DNA of 64,000 nt from Amphiura filiformis (taxonomy: Eukaryota; Echinodermata; Ophiuroidea; Amphilepidida; Amphiuridae): contig NC_092646.1 of assembly GCF_039555335.1 (NCBI RefSeq), forward strand, positions 35,059,380-35,123,379, given 5' to 3'. Below, one piece after another: positions 22,735-36,196 of the stretch. The translations under genes were made by a program, and so were the position numbers. The notes under the pieces are model-generated. The model was not told the DNA's origin. It did no database searches and saw only the letters and a list, made by a program, of their open reading frames with translations. Every line of letters begins with the position of its first letter. The stretch's first letter is position 1.

Positions 22735-25700
22735 CTGTAAATAAATGATAATATTGAAAAAGAATGTAAAAAGTAAAATAAAAGTAAAATACAATTATAA
22801 TACAGATGTTGTACAGAAAAAGAGGAGGTGAGATAAATGGGCGGCAGGAGCAGTCCCCCTTGTGAAAAACATTGCCCTCCCTCTTGGCCTCCTCTGTGAT
22901 GCTTGGAGCCCTGCTATTTACGATTTACAGACTTTGCTACTTTTTAGCCCATTTTTGAAAATTAAGAAGGTTCGTGGCCTGCCCTTAGCTCTTTACCCCT
23001 ACTCCTTCTGAAAAAGTCCTGACTATGCTACTAGGTGATGGGAGAGATTACAAAAGAAGGAAATGAGAGAGCGAGGGAGGGAAAGGGAGAGAGTAACCGA
23101 AACAAGGGCGTGAGAGAGGAAAAAGGTACTTGTATAAGAGACAATACAAACGGGACAAGAGTAAGAGACCTGTACAGCTAGAGAAAGGAACTCCGAATCC
23201 ACGAGGACAGGGGAATTCAAATATATAGCGGAAGATGTTGACAACATATATCATTATAGAGTGTAACTAGCATTTAAGAAGAATAACATCGGGTATGAAT
23301 TTAAAAATAAATAGAAACGAAGCGTGAACAGAAAGCGACAGTGAACGCAAAAAAATGCAGTATAACACTAAAAGTACATAATGTATATCCGAGTTAATAT
23401 AAAGGGAAATGCATCAAATAGGAATACGGATTTCTATAACGACCACTTGAAATCTAAATTTAAAAAGCCTTTCAAAATTGTCCAGTTGTTTGAACCTGAT
23501 ATAAAATTGTTAAGAGTTATGATATAGTTCAATACATTTGATTGAATTTCCAAGATTTGTTCACAAACAAACAATTTTTTTGGAATTAGAATTGTTTGCA
23601 GAAAGCATAAAATGTTTTGCAAAACCCCTCTAATATTTGCTCGTAAAGCCCAACGTAGTCGTATACTTACTATAAATGGTGTCAATTCGATCACACAATT
23701 CTTCATATCTATGTGAATTAAGAAGTCTTCGCCATGCAGGGTTCCACCAATTAGGCAAATGACTGTCTTTTCTACACATAAGTGAAGCCCCTCCTAGGGT
23801 ACATCGGTCAAGATAAGGACTAACAGGATGTAACGCTTGTACAATGTCACTTAGATCTGGACTAACAAATGCAGCATCTGCCTGAAATTTTAAATAAAAT
23901 CGATCACATTTATAAATATTTCGGTTGGAATTCATATCACTTGATATTATTCATACATGTGATTTTACAGATAATTTTTAAATGCTGGTCTCTCATATTT
24001 TGCTCTGACTGGTGATAATGACTGATTCCGGCTTAAAGCAAAACATAACGTGTATTGCCCACCACCTTGTTGTGCTTCTTTTGGCTTTCATTATCAAAAT
24101 TTCTTTTACGACATATTCACAATCTGTTTTCTCATACCCACTTACCTCTCCAGATTGGACTGCTTCGATAACTCCGTCTGTTGTGGGTTTAACAACTATA
24201 TCTTCATCTTGAAGTGATGAACCCTAAAAATCCACAGAATAGGTTTACGATCAATTATTTGTTGGATTTGATGATACATTATTCAATATATCGACGAGCG
24301 TTTACTATGGATTAATTTTCTATATCATGTATCGTTTGATTATTCTCCTTTTCATTTCATTTATCAAGTTCACTATCATCTTTTCTTAGTGGATGGAAGG
24401 ATTTTATTTTATTTTATTTCATTTAATTTTATTTCATTTAATTTGATTTCATTTCATTCAGATCTTCATCTATTTTGCTCTTCTTTCTATACTTCGTGTC
24501 TTCGTCACACCACGAGTTGGGGTGTGTCGGCAATCCTTGGCGCCTTTGCGCAGCAAGATTGCCGACAAACTGTCCTTTTACGCTTATACAATTAATATGT
24601 GTACGCTCTCGGCGCATTGTTGGTTATTATATTTTTTGTAGCGTATTCGAGTCTTTTGACACTGGCCACGATAATGCGCACCTGTGTCACAACCAGACTG
24701 GAGGGGAAGCAAAATCGATGGCCAAACACAGTTTTTGGTGACTTTGGTTTGAGAGTTGTTTTTAGGTAATTTTGGGTCGCTGATTTCAAATATAGCATTA
24801 GTTTTTGCATATCACGTCACATTTTCACTCTATGGTATACCCCCGCTTATATGAGAGGGTGTATTGCCCGGGTCCATAAAGTTACTAAATCACATGAACC
24901 CAATTCAAAGTCAAATGGTAAATGCGTAAATATTGACATAATAATATCAACTATATAAAGGTACACTAATTTAGCAAGAAGATTTGCCTTAGCATGTTTA
25001 TGGAACAAATTTCCGTCTGCGGGATTGTCAGAAATATACAAGATTCCATGTGTTTCAGAGCTCCATTATGTGGTGCAAAGCATCATGGGAAGGTATGATT
25101 TTCTGCTATTAAGCTGTATTTATCAGTCCAATTCCACTTAATGTACAATATTTTTACGACAAAGGCAAAAAGTCATCCTGTCCTTGCTTATTAAACATAT
25201 GTGTTCTAAATAGTAATTCATGAAATTTCACCATTTGTCATAGATCAAAAACTTGACCTGATAGGGAAAAACTGATGCCATATTTGAAATCAGCGACCCC
25301 AAATTAGTTAAAAACAACTCTTAAATCCAAGTCACCAGAAAAAGGTAAATTTTGTTGGCCAGTGTTATAACCGCAGTATTATTTTATTTTCCTCGGCTGC
25401 CTCATAACGTGGGATTTGATGGTCCACTATTGAATAAACAAAATACGGTGAAGTGTTTCTCCATTTTCTATCCAATCATCCAGTAATCCACTCTCTGTTA
25501 TCTTGGAGGATGGATGATATTGTCCTTTAAAAAAGCGCAATATTTTGTGTTTGCTAATCATTTTACTGGACTAAAGCAGGGATCGATAATTAATATCCCA
25601 AATGATATTTGAAGACCTGAGCGCAAGAAGACCGTAAGTCCACTTGGCCCCTCAACATGTATACACTAACGTTACGTATAGTTTCTTAGGGTTTTATAGT

Positions 25701-28700
25701 GTTTAAAACATGTTCCAGGGTGAAAACATCATGAAAGGTTGTGAAAGATTTGTTTTGGCCCCTGAACATGTATAAAACATTACCAAACTATACGAAACTA
25801 TACGCAACTTGAGTGTATACATGTTGAGGGGTCAAGTGGACTTACGGTCTTCTTGCGCTCAGGTCTTCATTTTGTTCATGTCACGGTGGACATAATGCAT
25901 ACTTACTTCAATCATATCTGAATATCTCTTTATGCATGCCGGATCAGCAAACCAACCCTCATAGAAGGCAATTTTTCTACCCGCTAGATCCTTCCAATCG
26001 AACCCTGTAGGGTTACCATTCGCTACTACAAACACACCCGGCTCTGCCTTGGTAAATGGCTCGGTGAAGAGGAAAGTACGAATTCGGGGAAATGTGCTAA
26101 ACCAACCTGCACAAGGCCAATAAAAATTAGGTAAACATGTAAAATTGTGATACTATTTATTACTAGACCTCAGAGAAGCCATTGTTTATTATGTCACAAA
26201 CGTTACACATCTTCAATTGAAATGTTATGAACAGGATATCAGCATGGATTTAAGGTTATTAGCAAACTACTAAGTCGCAATCACAAACTGAATCGGTAAC
26301 ATTATGACAGCAAAATTAATTTTAGAGGAAGGCACAGGCGAACGTTGACCAATCCTTTATCGTGGTACCTCTGAGATACTGTGTGTCCGGGGTGTCACTG
26401 ATATAAAAGGAAGGACCTGTAAGTGAGACTGTCAAGGGTCCCAATTGCAGACGCCCTTGAGTTCCAAAGTTAAGTTAAGGATCATTTTATTCTTCTTTAG
26501 CCCCACTTTGAGTAAGACTCCCAAAGTTGTGGCTCTTTAGCTAAAATCTGGGAGAATGTGAAAATTTCATAGCTCCACAACTTCTTTTTTTTTGCCCATG
26601 GAGCCGAAAATAATATTATGTTGACATTTACTGTTCAGAACCCCCTATTTTTCTGGGAAATCAGTTTTCAATACAGAGGTTTTAGTTGCTGGATATCCTG
26701 ACCACTATGCTACGTATCACGAATATCGAAACCAATTACTGTTTCTGTTTTTTGTTCGTTTATGATAATTTAATAAAGATACCTTGTGTACAGTCATACC
26801 GTCCAGACATTAGTGCGGGCCCTCCTAGACCACCACTCCATGCATTGCCGTAAGAATCTAGTACCAGTTGACAGTTTTTGTTAGCGATTTTACACACTGA
26901 AAAAGGTAGATAGGTATAATATTTGACACAAATACTATACAAGCAATGTTTCACATAAGATACTAATAGAAATACAGATGGATCGATAAATTACTGGATC
27001 ATTACAGCAGCTAAATTTGACGATGTTGATTGTACACTGGCGGAACAGTAAGTTTTTGCCGAATCAATTTCCCTTACACATACACAAAACACACCTGGAA
27101 AACTCCTACCTTTAATACTTACCCAGCAAACACAAAAACGTTTTAAAAACGTTTTAAATAAGTTATGTTTTGGCTTTTGGTTTAGTTAAAAACGTTGTAA
27201 TAACATTAAAATGTCGGGTTATATAAAGGTCATGATAACGTTTAAAACGTTTTGTATGAAAACACACTACAACAATATTTTTAAATGTTTTCAAAAATGT
27301 TATTGTAAACTATTTTTGCAAACATTTTTGCCAAATATTGTGTCAATACTTAAATAACATTATGTCAAAATATTTGAACCCAGCAAATACAGAAATTTTC
27401 TCAAAATGTTTTTTCAAAACCTTTTAATAACATTTAAATATCGGATTATATAAAGGTCATGAAAACGTTTTTTAAAACGTTATTGAAAATATTTTGGGCA
27501 AACATTTTTCGCAAAATATTTTTTCAACCTCAAAATAACATTCTGTTTAGAATGTTTTGTATCACGTATTCAAGAATGTTTTTTGAATGTTATTAAAACG
27601 TTTTTATACCCTTTATTATAACCGGACATTTAAACGTTTTCTCTAAAACATTTTTGTTTGCTGAGCAGTAGATTATAAAAAATGTTTTTTAAGGTTATGA
27701 AAACGTTTTACACTCTTTTTCTGACAACCTTTTATAACTTTTTGCGAATGATGACGCAAACGTTTTGTGTTTGCTGGGTTAACCATATCTGGGTTAATTT
27801 ATTTGTTTAATAGATCTAATCCTGCACATTATGACACCCCATTGAATCCAATGTGACTTCAAAGAGCAAAGTTACAAGCATTTGATTAGACAAAGGTCCA
27901 GATTTAAAAGTGACAAACTACCTCTTTAAAAATCAACGGACGGCTTCTGGTTTGAGAGTGTTGAATGGCTAATTTATGTGCTCCTTTAATTTTAAACAAA
28001 AGGAAACAAAGAAAACTGAAATAGAACTGACAAATAAAATGAACGTTATGAAAAGTACAGAGAGGAAAAAACCCCGACACTGTGTTGTCTTTTTGTTGCG
28101 CTTGTTAAAATCATTTCGGCTTGTATAGGCCAGTTTGTCACTTTACTGGACTTTCGTCTCATCAATGCTTGTAACTTTACTTCTTGAAGTCACATTGGAT
28201 TCATTGGGGTGTACTAATGTGAAGTGCATCTATTAAGAATATAAATTTACCCAAACATGGTTCAGCTTTAAAAATAGAATTTTCCCAAGTGTTCTGATGC
28301 TTTTTGGCGCAGCATATTTTACGAATACTCACCCTCGTTAATAACGTCAATGTTGAAACCGATAATTTCTCCCGTTTCCTCATCTCTGAAAAAATATTAA
28401 AATTTAGTTGATACATCACAAAACGTTGCTTTGCGTAATGTTCTAGCTTGACACAAGTTCCAAAGACATGGCAATAAAAAGAAATTTGATTTTCCTGCTT
28501 TAGCAAACGCAAATTTGGAATTCTCTTGTAAGGGATGGTATACTCCAAGGTCAATGAAACCATATGATATATAAATGGGGTTAGTTGGGTGCTTGGAATT
28601 TAATATCGGATCTTATCGGCTACTCAAACCATTATACGCCATTTTCCGGTACCAATATTTATCATATATTTAATACGGAAGACGAGGCAGATCAATGAAC

Positions 28701-30974
28701 AAGAAAGAAAGCCAAGTTTTAGATGCAAGAGGAAACCAACGATCCCTGGAGAAAACACGCGCGGCTCGAACCCAGGACCTCAGTGGTGCAAAGTAACGAC
28801 AAAACCGCTACAATAACCCACCCCCATGGATAACTACTGGATGTTTGAATATTATGATTGACATCCACTTGAGAGGTATTTGATTCAATTCCCTGCGCAT
28901 AATCTAATCCTTTGACTCATGAGAAGGAAGTAGTACAATAGTAGTTATATTCGTTGTTGGTTATATTCGTATGAATGGCAATGCTCATTCTATAGACAAA
29001 TCCGACGAGCCAAGTGATGGTCGGGAATTACTGGGTCCCGTCTGCATTACTGCCCAATTGAGTGGATTAAATCCGCTTAAAAATCGATGTTGAATTGTAT
29101 TGTGTTGTAAACTTTCATCATTCTTTTCTCAACGTGTAACAGTAACACGGGTGACGGAATGCAGCTTAATATCCCCACTAAGGACACATCATTTCACATT
29201 TTAGGTGGAATAGACCTAAGGGGGGACCCAGTAATGGCTGCCATTGGGGTGTAGGAATGCGTGAAATTGGATTCGTCTATAGATTATATCTAGAACTTAC
29301 AGATAGTTGTTTGCACTGTCGTAATAATTTTGTGCTATCATCCACACTTGCTCGTCGTACGATCCATCGTCCTTGAGGAATGGTCTATCGTTGTCTGAAA
29401 ATTAATTCAGAAGAAGGGTATTTAATTTCATTCCTGTCGCTCATACATTGAGTCATTTCTTATTACTATGCCTTACCTTCATAAATGTTTTGTCCCAACA
29501 TCCGGACTCCCAATACTTCCCACACACACACCCCTACACGATTCATAATTCTACTCATATATCTACGAGTTTTGAATGTGAAGTTCAGAGTTGTAAGTAA
29601 ACCACTAGGGAAAATAGCTTTACCATTCTTATTCCTATGCCTTATCTTCGGATAGGTTTTGTCCCAACATCCGGGCTTCCTACAGACATTTCATACTTCT
29701 ACTCATACTCATGAGTTTTTAATGTCATAAGCAGTTTAGACTTGGAAGTACAAGTTGTTTGAAATGTAATTTTTTTAGCTGTTTAAGTAGTGAACCTGAG
29801 CAACTCGGTTGCTTAAAATATTTTTGCTGTGTTGGGTAAAATAGCATTACCACATACTTGTGCAATTATGGTATTTTAAATTTACCTCAAACAAAGCGAT
29901 AATTGCGCTTTCTCGCTTTTAATTATAGTAATTTATTTTGGTGATTTTGGTGAACTGGTGATTTAACATGTAATAGTTTTAATCATTTTGTTATGAAAAA
30001 AAATAGCAACTTGTTAAGTTACCATTATTATGTTCGTTTAATTACTATTTAAAAAACCAGTTTGATTTACCTACTAAGTCCCAATATATAAAGGAAAAGA
30101 ATATCGCCACCCTGTTACGAAAACTGAGAGTTCTTAAAATTACAAAAAATGAATTAGACAATTATCGTAACAGGGTGCCGATATACGAGGGTCGGCCATT
30201 AAACGAATCTTGGGTTTAGCCCGGCAAAATTGAAATATATAGTTGTTGAAATTCAAAGATGTCCAATTTCCAATCACAAGTTTAATGGCAAGTCTCAGAT
30301 TTTACCACATGCAGACCCAGGACCTAGTGTTTATTCCTGCCTAACCCTAACCATATACACCATGTACTTTTGCTGTTCTCGGACGTTTTAAACACATGCC
30401 TTTGTTGTAATTTAATATTTGGCAGTGTCCCTAGTCTATTAAAGTTATACTAATGTTGTTACGTAATCAAGTATATGGTATCATTTACACATTATGTGTT
30501 GTGAAAGACAAAGGTACAGTATTTATTCGTACTCTCGTACTACAACCACGGACCGGGAACACGGAACATTTTGATTATGAAAAGCTTGTTAAAATACCAG
30601 GTAAGACGTAGTACGACTGTTGATGCATTAACGAAGGTTAATTAATAATAATAAACAAGCGCAGTGATTTATAGTGCGCTACGCACAGGCACAACGCGTA
30701 GACGTTGATCCACAAGCCTTGGCACACTTTACTTTTTAAAATACATGTCCTTTCTCATAAAAACCCACATCTTACATATCTTACCTTCCTGATTCTGTTG
30801 ACTGAGAGGCCCACCAACAGATACTTCTATGGTTTCTGATCTTTCATCAATATAAGTCGCCACAGTGAGTACCAAAGTCCCGCTTGCAATGGCCCCAACT
30901 GCTGTAATTAAAACAAGGGACAGACAGACTATTCCTCCATTGAGGTCTTCTATATCATCATTCTTTCCCATCAT
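22691..30974 (-). CDS. Gene B1: membrane-anchored SBP-type-2-like binding protein, 8 exons, intact
   Basis: Minus-strand exons in order: 30785-30974, 29301-29394, 28333-28385, 26783-26896, 25907-26106, 24146-24223, 23671-23881, 22691-22734. Lengths 190, 94, 53, 114, 200, 78, 211 and 44 nt give 984 nt, 327 residues, with all GT-AG junctions and consistent phases. Residues 1-13 are a short tail, 14-41 a membrane segment, 64-110 the start of the binding domain (EQVWMIAQNYYD, then IIGFNIDVINE), Arg158 in TFPRIRTFLFTEPF, DLAGRKIAF in the middle, ADAAFVSPDLS from 244, and a short Cys-containing end FGQSSAEFCLTR. The last exon was found because it is conserved almost base for base in B2. It lies tail-to-tail with A. 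Ligand and partners are unknown. Confidence 0.85.
24660..25364. mobile_element. 705-bp TIR element in B1 intron 5
   Basis: Ends CACTGGCC and GGCCAGTG; arms of about 100 bp share TTTTTGGTGACTTGGATTT-like text, AGAGTTGTTTTTA and TCGCTGATTTCAAATAT. Confidence 0.65.
25611..25868. mobile_element. MITE family 3, copy 2, in B1 intron 5
   Basis: A 258-bp palindrome with the same ends and interior as 9779-10033, 39 bases from the donor of B1 exon 5. Confidence 0.85.
27121..27779. mobile_element. MITE family 1, second full copy, in B1 intron 3
   Basis: Same inverted ends and nearly the same 659-bp interior as the copy at 6215-6882, between B1 exons 3 and 4. Confidence 0.8.
28735..28830 (-). repeat. 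tRNA-like SINE head
   Basis: Minus strand reads TTTGCACCACTGAGGTCCTGGGTTCGAGCC, a B box related to the SINE at 63925; the rest of the element is not visible. Confidence 0.5.
28989..29283. mobile_element. 295-bp TIR element next to B1 exon 2
   Basis: TCTATAGACAAATCC at left, GGATTCGTCTATAGA at right; ends 18 bases from B1 exon 2 donor side. Confidence 0.6.
29455..29730. repeat. Direct tandem duplication in B1 intron 1
   Basis: CTATGCCTTA-CTTC and TTTTGTCCCAACATCCGG appear near 29467 and 29637. Confidence 0.6.
30101..30186. mobile_element. Small palindromic element
   Basis: ATATCGCCACCCTGTTACGA at left and TCGTAACAGGGTGCCGATAT at right. Confidence 0.55.
30673..30728 (-). repeat. SINE family b, tail fragment
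   Basis: Matches CGCACAGGCACAACGC-TAGACGTTGATCC of the copies at 22165 and 48782. Confidence 0.7.
30785..30974 (-). CDS. Gene B1 exon 1: start and transmembrane anchor
   Basis: Begins with two ATG codons in a row (MMGKNDDIEDLNGG) and continues into a hydrophobic run (IVCLSLVLITAVGAIA...) and a short polar stalk. The donor GTAAGA follows codon position 1, the same phase as C exon 1. The membrane segment could be an uncleaved signal anchor (N-terminus inside); no clear signal-peptidase site is visible. Confidence 0.85.
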
Positions 30975-31059
30975 GTTGAAACAATGGTTGTTTTAATTTA
31001 ATACTACGTGTATTACTGTCTCGATCCAAAACTATAAATAAACACTTACGTCCAGAACG

Positions 31060-31170
31060 CCCTGGATTTGTCTGGTTATTGTTCAGTGACCATTTTACTG
31101 ACCAAGCACTGTTGCTTTATCGAACTTTGCTGAACCGAATCGTCCTAATATTAAAGAGGTCATTGCGTAT
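31060..31170 (-). promoter_or_regulatory. Conserved 5' flank of B1
   Basis: This block upstream of the B1 start (shared words AACGCCCTGGA, TTGCTTTATC, GAACCGAATCGT, AAGAGGTCA) is also found upstream of B2 at 42955-43060 and as an orphan at about 20978-21062. A donor-like GTAAGT near its gene-proximal end (31051-31057) could mark a 5' untranslated exon. Confidence 0.45.
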
Positions 31171-31338
31171 AAGTGTTGGTATCAATTAAAGACTGACATG
31201 GTAATGAACTTGAATTAGTCTGTGGAGTAGATGTATTTTGTCACCTGTTAATAGCGCACACTTTTATATAAGAAAACATGTTGAGTCTCAATAATATTAA
31301 AACTGTTGACTTGTTTACACACACTGCTACATCTTATT

Positions 31339-31590
31339 AATGAATGAATGAATGAATGAATGAATGAATGAATCAATGAATTAATGAATGAATGAATGAA
31401 TGAATGAATGAATGAATGAATGAATAAATAAATAAATGAATGAATGAATGAATGAATGAATGAATGAATGAATGAATGAATGAATGAACAAATGAATGAA
31501 TGAATGAATGCATTAATTAATGAATAAATGAATAAATGAATTAATAAATGAATGAAAGAATGAATGAATGAAAGAATTAATTAATAATTA
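31339..31590 (+). repeat. TGAA microsatellite
   Basis: About sixty TGAA units with TAAA and TTAA variants. Confidence 0.95.
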
Positions 31591-31994
31591 GGATTGCACG
31601 AAGTCATTTTTTTAGTTGTTGACAAATCGGCACAAACTTTATAGTTGCAACTACGTAGTGCACAAAATAAACAAACATCTTATCTCAAACACTCATCAAA
31701 CAGAGTCTAATAAAAGAATAGTGTGCAAGCAACATACTGCACCAACACTGTGTTAAATAAATAGGCATAGACAAATTTTAACAACATCTATAGGCCTGCA
31801 TGAAATTAAAAAGATTTGTTAATGGCCTATTGTCCGATAAAGTGTTCAAGTTTGGTCTCAGAAATGACAAAATGCCAACCACGAAGAATTCATGAAAAGC
31901 ATTCAGAATCGTAAACTTTAATAGTTTCAGAACACAAAACAATGCATGGGTGATTTTTCAACAATACTTCATTTTTGAGCAATATTACTTGTAC

Positions 31995-32340
31995 GTATTG
32001 GGGGTAACGTATCTGTGGTAACGTATCTGTGAAGCCCTTTCCTACCGTTGTCTTCCAGTAAAAACTTACCAACTCAATACTTATACTTGATCAGTCATCA
32101 CCCAATGTACTAGAGTCTGGTAGGTATTTGGCTTCATTTATCACAGCGTTTTTTCCGAGGGGAGTAGTATTTAGGTTACGTATCTGAACGTTTTTTTACT
32201 TTGAAACCATTGTGATATGTACCACATATATAATATAACTGTGGAGCCTGCTTGATCCATCACATATGAGAACATTCATCTAGCCAATTATTTTCACATT
32301 ATTGTTATCCAATAGAAATATGGTAACGTATCTGTGAACC
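31995..32340. repeat. Cluster of GTAACGTATCTGTG motifs
   Basis: Copies at about 32005, 32019, 32175 (TTACGTATCTGAACG) and 32322. The layout recalls the motif array inside 1480-4690 but the word is different; no terminal repeats found. Confidence 0.5.
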
Positions 32341-33280
32341 ATATTGGCGACATAGTCTCAAAGATCTGTTGGAAAATTTAATGTGATGTTTTATACTTTA
32401 TAATTAGAGCATAATACCAGCTAATGAAAAGTACCTATAATTCATTGTATGCGCGCATGTTTAGCGAGCAGGGACACATTATACTGAATGGCGACATGGA
32501 GGAAAACAATGGATATGCATAATCAGCTTTATTGTTTTATACTTTCTATGCATGTTACAACCTCTAGCCCCACATATTTTTAGAAAGCAACTCCTAAGTA
32601 TAAGTTATATTAATAAAAGTTATTTCTTTCTGACGAAACAAGTCTGAATACGACTTGAAATATGGGCGACACATATTTGGCATTTTGAACATTTTATCGG
32701 AGAATGTGCCTAATATGAATTGAGTAGCTCTATTTGTGTTATTTGTGGATGGCACAATAAACTATCACCCCCCTCGAGGGGAATAAACCCCATTACAGGG
32801 AGCCTTGGGATTTCATGTATTGTACCCACACCTTTCCCTGAGTGTGGGCTCAAGAGGTTTTCTGTTCAATGACCAACAGGGAGATGAACCAAATTCACAC
32901 AAGTAAACACAACACACAGCATTCATGTATTTAAGAAAATAAAACAATTTTAATATTTTGCTGATTTTAGGGTCAAATGTACACAGTTAGGTCAATGATG
33001 CACTTTATTAACTCTCCTTAATTTAAAATAGTGATTGTTTGTTCTTGTGCTGGAAAAACTTTGTGTCCATTTTCACTATGACCTATTTGGCAAACAGGGA
33101 ACAGTAAACGATATGTGAAATTTAAAGGCATTTTCATGATAGGTCATAAAACACACTTGTCCAATAAATATCATTATAAAACTTAGGTAGGTTTTGTGTC
33201 AAAATGAATGACAAGATTGTTTTTGTTATATTCGATGATCTGCCAAATAGGTCACAGTGAACATGCAAACACATAATATT

Positions 33281-33645
33281 TTCAAAACGTTATATTTTGG
33301 GTTTTGATTTAGATAAAAATGTTTAATGACATTCAATGTCGGGTTATGTAAAGTTATGGAAACGTTTTAAAACGTTTTGTATGAAAACACACTACAACAA
33401 TATTTTTTTTAAATGTTTTCAAAATGTTATAGTAAAATATTTTTGGCAAACATTTTTGCCAAATATTTTGTCAACACTTAAATGACATTATGTTAAAATA
33501 TTTGCAGTAGGTTATCAACAATTTTTTTGAATGTTATGGAAACGTTTAATACCCTTTAGATGACCTCTACAAAACATTCAAATGTTTTCTGGCAACCTAT
33601 GCTAACGTTTTGCGAATGCTGTCGAAAATGTTTTGTGTTTGCTGG
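33281..33645. mobile_element. MITE family 1, truncated copy
   Basis: Interior words (GTCGGGTTATGTAAAG, AACACACTACAACAATATTT) and the right end GTTTTGTGTTTGCTGG match the full copies; the left end is missing. Confidence 0.7.
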
Positions 33646-33788
33646 CCATAGGAGGTTTTCCTCTTCAGGGACATAACAGCCATGCTAACTGATGAATTGC
33701 TTTGCATACAATGTTTACTTCAAATTTAAATCATTAAATGTTAACCTTAACTATTTATGGTTTACCTATAAATTGTATTCTACATGTT

Positions 33789-34082
33789 ACGTAAATAGAA
33801 AGCAAATTTATACTTCTACGCTACTCAAATTTGGTACACTCACCGGAGTGCTTTCACCGGGTCAACCGGCGTCTTCAGCGGATGTTATTGCTCTGAAGAT
33901 TGTTGTTGCTAGTGATGTAGTACTAGGACACCTCCGATGGACACCTAGTACTACATCACTAGCAACAAAAATCTTCAGAGCAATAACATCCGCTGAAGAC
34001 GCCGGTTGACCCGGTGAACGCGCTCCGGTGAGTGTACCAAATTTGAGTAGCGTAGAAGTATAAATTTGCTTTCTATTTACGT
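33789..34082. mobile_element. 294-bp near-perfect palindrome carrying hammerhead-like cores
   Basis: Arms of about 140 bp meet near 33935. Each arm carries CGCTGAAGACGCCGG, a loop and CCCGGTGAA; on the minus-strand reading of the left arm the core is CTGAAGA ... GAAAGC, intact for both conserved boxes, while the right arm has GAAC. Hammerhead-like hairpins of this kind occur in the terminal repeats of Penelope-like elements, so this may be two such termini in inverted orientation. The apparent coding frames in both arms mirror each other and are not genes. Confidence 0.6.
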
Positions 34083-34149
34083 TTACCGCTACGTATGAAT
34101 ATACATCATTATACTTGTTACGTGTTTTTATTGTCTGGTTAATCAAATT

Positions 34150-34460
34150 AGACTATTCCAAATGTGATCCATAAACCCCCTTATGGGAGATATATCTTAA
34201 TTTCCCACACAGGGGGTGTGAATTTTAAAAGGAGTGACCCATTTAGTGTCGTCTCCTCAAACATGGATTATTCCAGTTGAAATCCATACACCCCTATGGG
34301 AGACATATCTTAATTTTCCACACTGGAAGCGTGAATTTCAGATGGGGTCCCATTCAGTTTAGTCACCTCCAATATGGGTTATTACAGTTGAAATCCATAC
34401 ACACCCTATGGAAGACATGATCTTAATATCTCACACTGTGTGATTTGGAACTATTTCATT
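34150..34460. repeat. MITE family 5 fragments, tandem
   Basis: Three successive blocks of TATTCCAGTTGAAATCCATACA followed by GGAGACATATCTTAAT and a TCACAC word. Confidence 0.6.
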
Positions 34461-36196
34461 AATTTCAGCTGCGGTATATCCAGTTCGGGAATAGCCATAA
34501 AAGAAAATGTTATTTTAATAAATATGATTATATCTAGCATCCTTATCGTGTTAGACAAAACTCTGCTGACGACTGACCAAATCGATCTGTAATTAAATGA
34601 TAATATTGAAACCGAATGTTAATAAAAGTAAAATGAAACAATATATTAAATACAAAATTAAGTTGTTATTTACGAATTATAAAAAGTGAGGAGATGAAAT
34701 AAAAGGGCGGTGGAAGAGATTAGAAGAAAGGTAGATGGCGAGACAATGGATGGCGAGGAAAATGAGAGAGGGAGAAAGGGTGTTAGCGAGTGAGAGAGTA
34801 TAAGGAGACAGATCAGGTGTAAAAAGAACGGGAAAATGGAGCAAGAGAATACGCGATCAAGAAAATACATTCCAATGGGATTTGGATCTCATCATTACCA
34901 CGTATGCCTCGCTGATCAAGCACACATTGCACCGTAGGAATGAGACTACCAAGTCCCGAAAGATGGAGCGAATTCATAAAGATGGTATACCCCGGAGGTA
35001 TACCGTACCATCGAAAGTTTGGAAATAGTGAGTAAAATTATGAAGAATCCCACGAAATGCAACTTTTCAACATGGTCTTGTAAACAGAAATTCGTTAGAA
35101 CGCCGTCACCGGGTATATGTAATATGGGTACACATTAGTCAAACGGAGCGTGAACGGTGTTTGACCACCCAAAAGTACTGTGGAACAATGTGGAACCCTG
35201 GAGTACTTTGTGTATAATAGAGGGAAAAACTTCAAATAGACCTGTACATGTGTACAGTTGAAACAGAATGGGCTATTTCAGAAACTAGGTCCATGCGCCC
35301 TTTTAGAGGTCGAGTACGGATTTCCAGATTTTTATGACCGCTTGAAATCCCGATTGCAAGACATACTTATTGAGAATTATGTGTCTGTGATAGTTCAAAA
35401 CATTCAATTGATTGCCAAGATTTGCAATTGTTTTAGAACTCCACTTGTAAACATGGTAAAGAACAAAATGTCTTGCAAAAGGACCCCTCTATGTATGGGG
35501 CATGCATCTATTTGCTAGAAAAGTTCAAGATCAAGTTCAAGATCGTGGTATACTTACTATAAATGGTGTCAATTCGATCACAAAATTCTTCATGTCTGGG
35601 GGAATTAAGAAGTCTTCGCCATGCAGGGTTCCACCAATTAGGCAAATGACTGTCTTTTCTACACATAAGTGAAGCGCCTCCTAGGGTACATCGGTCAAGA
35701 TAAGGGCTAACTTGTTGTAACGCTTGTACAACGTTGCTTAGATCTCGGCTAACAAAAGCAGCATCAGCCTGGAATTTTAAATAAAAACAACGCAATTAAA
35801 ATGTTGATACTTCATTTAGGTCAATAGCTGAATACAGCGCGGGACCTGGGGCAATCAAAACGAAAGTTTTGGGCGTTTCCCTCTCGAGAAAAATAATTTA
35901 CATGGGACCGAGGACCTCATTTAAGACATGAATTTCAAATGGGGTTATCTAAGTGGGTGTCTACAACCCATGTCTGAGAGTTAAAGGTCATGTCTTTTAT
36001 AGTGGTATGCGGATTTATCCCATTGTATCAATTCAAATGAAAATGATACTTTCTGACGATTACAGTTTAAATATATCAAGGTACAATTTCAACGGGTTTA
36101 AATGATTGACACAATTAAAATATGTAAATATGGAGAACATGATCTTGGATTTTTTGTTTTGCTTTGTTTTGGCTATTTCAATGTGGACATTTGATA

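Noticed and set aside
33692..34146. Two mirror-image open frames around 33.9 kb
   Set aside because: They are the two arms of one palindrome read from opposite strands.
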